NCBI GenBank assembly: GCA_015222405.1
Contig: JADFVG010000017.1
Coordinates: 1 to 6,886 of the forward strand
Reading direction: 5' to 3'
From: Chloroflexota bacterium
GTDB lineage: Bacteria; Chloroflexota; Dehalococcoidia; E44-bin15
Length of the DNA: 6,886 nucleotides
A program made the position numbers and the translations under genes. This document shows, piece after piece, positions 6,234 through 6,886 of the stretch; within the stretch, counting starts at the first letter, position 1, and the number at the start of each line of letters is the position of its first letter. The notes under the pieces were generated by a model. The model was not told the DNA's origin and made no database searches. It saw only the letters and a program-made list of their open reading frames with translations.

Positions 6234-6886
6234 ATGATCAAGCTGGAAAAGGTGACCAAGATCTATCCCGATGGGACGGAAGCGGTGAAGGAGGTGAGCT
6301 TTGAGGTCAAGAAAGGCGAGCTCTGTGTGCTGTTAGGTCCCTCAGGATGTGGTAAGACCACTACTATGAAAATGATTAACCGGCTGATCCCTGTCACCAG
6401 CGGGAAGATATACGTCGATGGGACAGACATTACCAAGGTGAGCGAGAATGAGCTGCGAAGAAATCTGGGCTATGCCATCCAAGAGATAGGGCTCTTCCCT
6501 CATATGACCGTGAGGGGGAATATAGAGACAGTTCCTGCATTAAAAGGCTGGCCAAAAGCTGAGCGGAAGAAGAGGGCAGAGCAACTCTTAGAACTGGTTA
6601 GGATGAACCCCAAGGAGTTCATAGGTAAGTATCCTAGCGAGCTCTCCGGTGGTCAGCGCCAGCGGGTGGGTTTGGCCCGGGCCTTAGGAGCTGACCCCCC
6701 GATATTACTAATGGATGAACCTTTTGGAGCCATCGACCCAATAACTAGGACAGAGTTGCAGAATGAGTTCCTAAAGATACAACAGGAGATAAAAAAGACC
6801 ATCATATTTGTGACTCACGATATTTATGAAGCGATCAAGATGGGGGACAAGATAGCCTTGATGAAGGAAGGGAGGTTAGTGCAATA
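6234..6886 (+). CDS. osmoprotectant-type ABC transporter ATP-binding subunit (OpuCA/ProV family), 3' end cut by window edge
   Basis: The visible 217 residues form a nearly complete nucleotide-binding domain. Walker A is GPSGCGKT (35-42), the Q-loop glutamine is Q83 in IQEIGLFPHMTV (82-93), the signature is LSGGQ (137-141), Walker B is ILLMDE (157-162), the D-loop is GAIDP (165-169) and the switch histidine is H195 in VTHD. MKMINRL (45-51) and IGLFPHMT (85-92) are characteristic of the OpuCA/ProV branch. All catalytic residues are present, so this part looks functional. It hydrolyses ATP on the cytoplasmic face to drive the permease encoded just upstream. OpuCA proteins usually continue with CBS domains that sense ionic strength or cyclic di-AMP; that region lies beyond the window, so it is not known whether they are present. 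The ribosome site AGGAGG (6218-6223) is inside the permease's last codons, 10 bases before the ATG, which suggests coupled translation. Confidence 0.93.
   Translation, partial: MIKLEKVTKIYPDGTEAVKEVSFEVKKGELCVLLGPSGCGKTTTMKMINRLIPVTSGKIYVDGTDITKVSENELRRNLGYAIQEIGLFPHMTVRGNIETVPALKGWPKAERKKRAEQLLELVRMNPKEFIGKYPSELSGGQRQRVGLARALGADPPILLMDEPFGAIDPITRTELQNEFLKIQQEIKKTIIFVTHDIYEAIKMGDKIALMKEGRLVQ

Overview
The window reads as a bacterial chromosomal segment with two divergent transcription units that share a 301-base control region (5245-5545). Everything to the left is on the minus strand; the two genes to the right are on the plus strand. The organism cannot be fixed from the sequence. Strong AGGAGG-type ribosome sites, sigma70-type promoters, mid GC content and a lipoprotein whose lipobox cysteine is followed by a Gly/Glu-rich linker would suit a Chloroflexota (Dehalococcoidia-like) genome. 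That is an inference of modest confidence.

Minus-strand unit, in transcription order. First is a 702-residue NHL-repeat beta-propeller protein (3136-5244). Next is a 103-residue GRAM/PH-like domain protein (2767-3078). Then comes a 568-residue FAD-dependent oxidoreductase of the phytoene desaturase / COG1233 type (994-2700). Last is the N-terminal 293 residues of a lipoprotein substrate-binding protein of the branched-chain amino acid ABC family (1-881, cut by the window edge). The gaps are 57, 66 and 112 bases, each gene has its own Shine-Dalgarno sequence, and no convincing terminator separates them. A near-consensus promoter (TTGACA, 17 bases, TATTAT) lies in front of the NHL gene, so the four genes are probably one operon. 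The substrate is unknown. A reasonable guess is import of a small, perhaps hydrophobic, organic compound by the binding protein, with the oxidoreductase acting on it or on a related lipid, and the NHL and GRAM proteins as scaffold or membrane-contact parts.

Plus-strand unit. A permease (5546-6229) is followed after 4 bases by an ATP-binding subunit (6234 to the right edge), both of the OpuB/OpuC/ProW-ProV osmoprotectant (glycine betaine/carnitine/choline) type. Their promoter has a TTGACA -35 box and an extended -10 (TGCTACGCT). The permease starts at GTG behind a weakly placed ribosome site.

The most interesting signal is inside the NHL protein. It has twelve repeats of about 56 residues, and repeat n shares private sequence features with repeat n+6. 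This indicates that a whole six-bladed propeller was duplicated as a unit. The protein has no visible signal peptide, although this repeat type is common in exported proteins. No tRNA, rRNA, CRISPR array or mobile element was seen.
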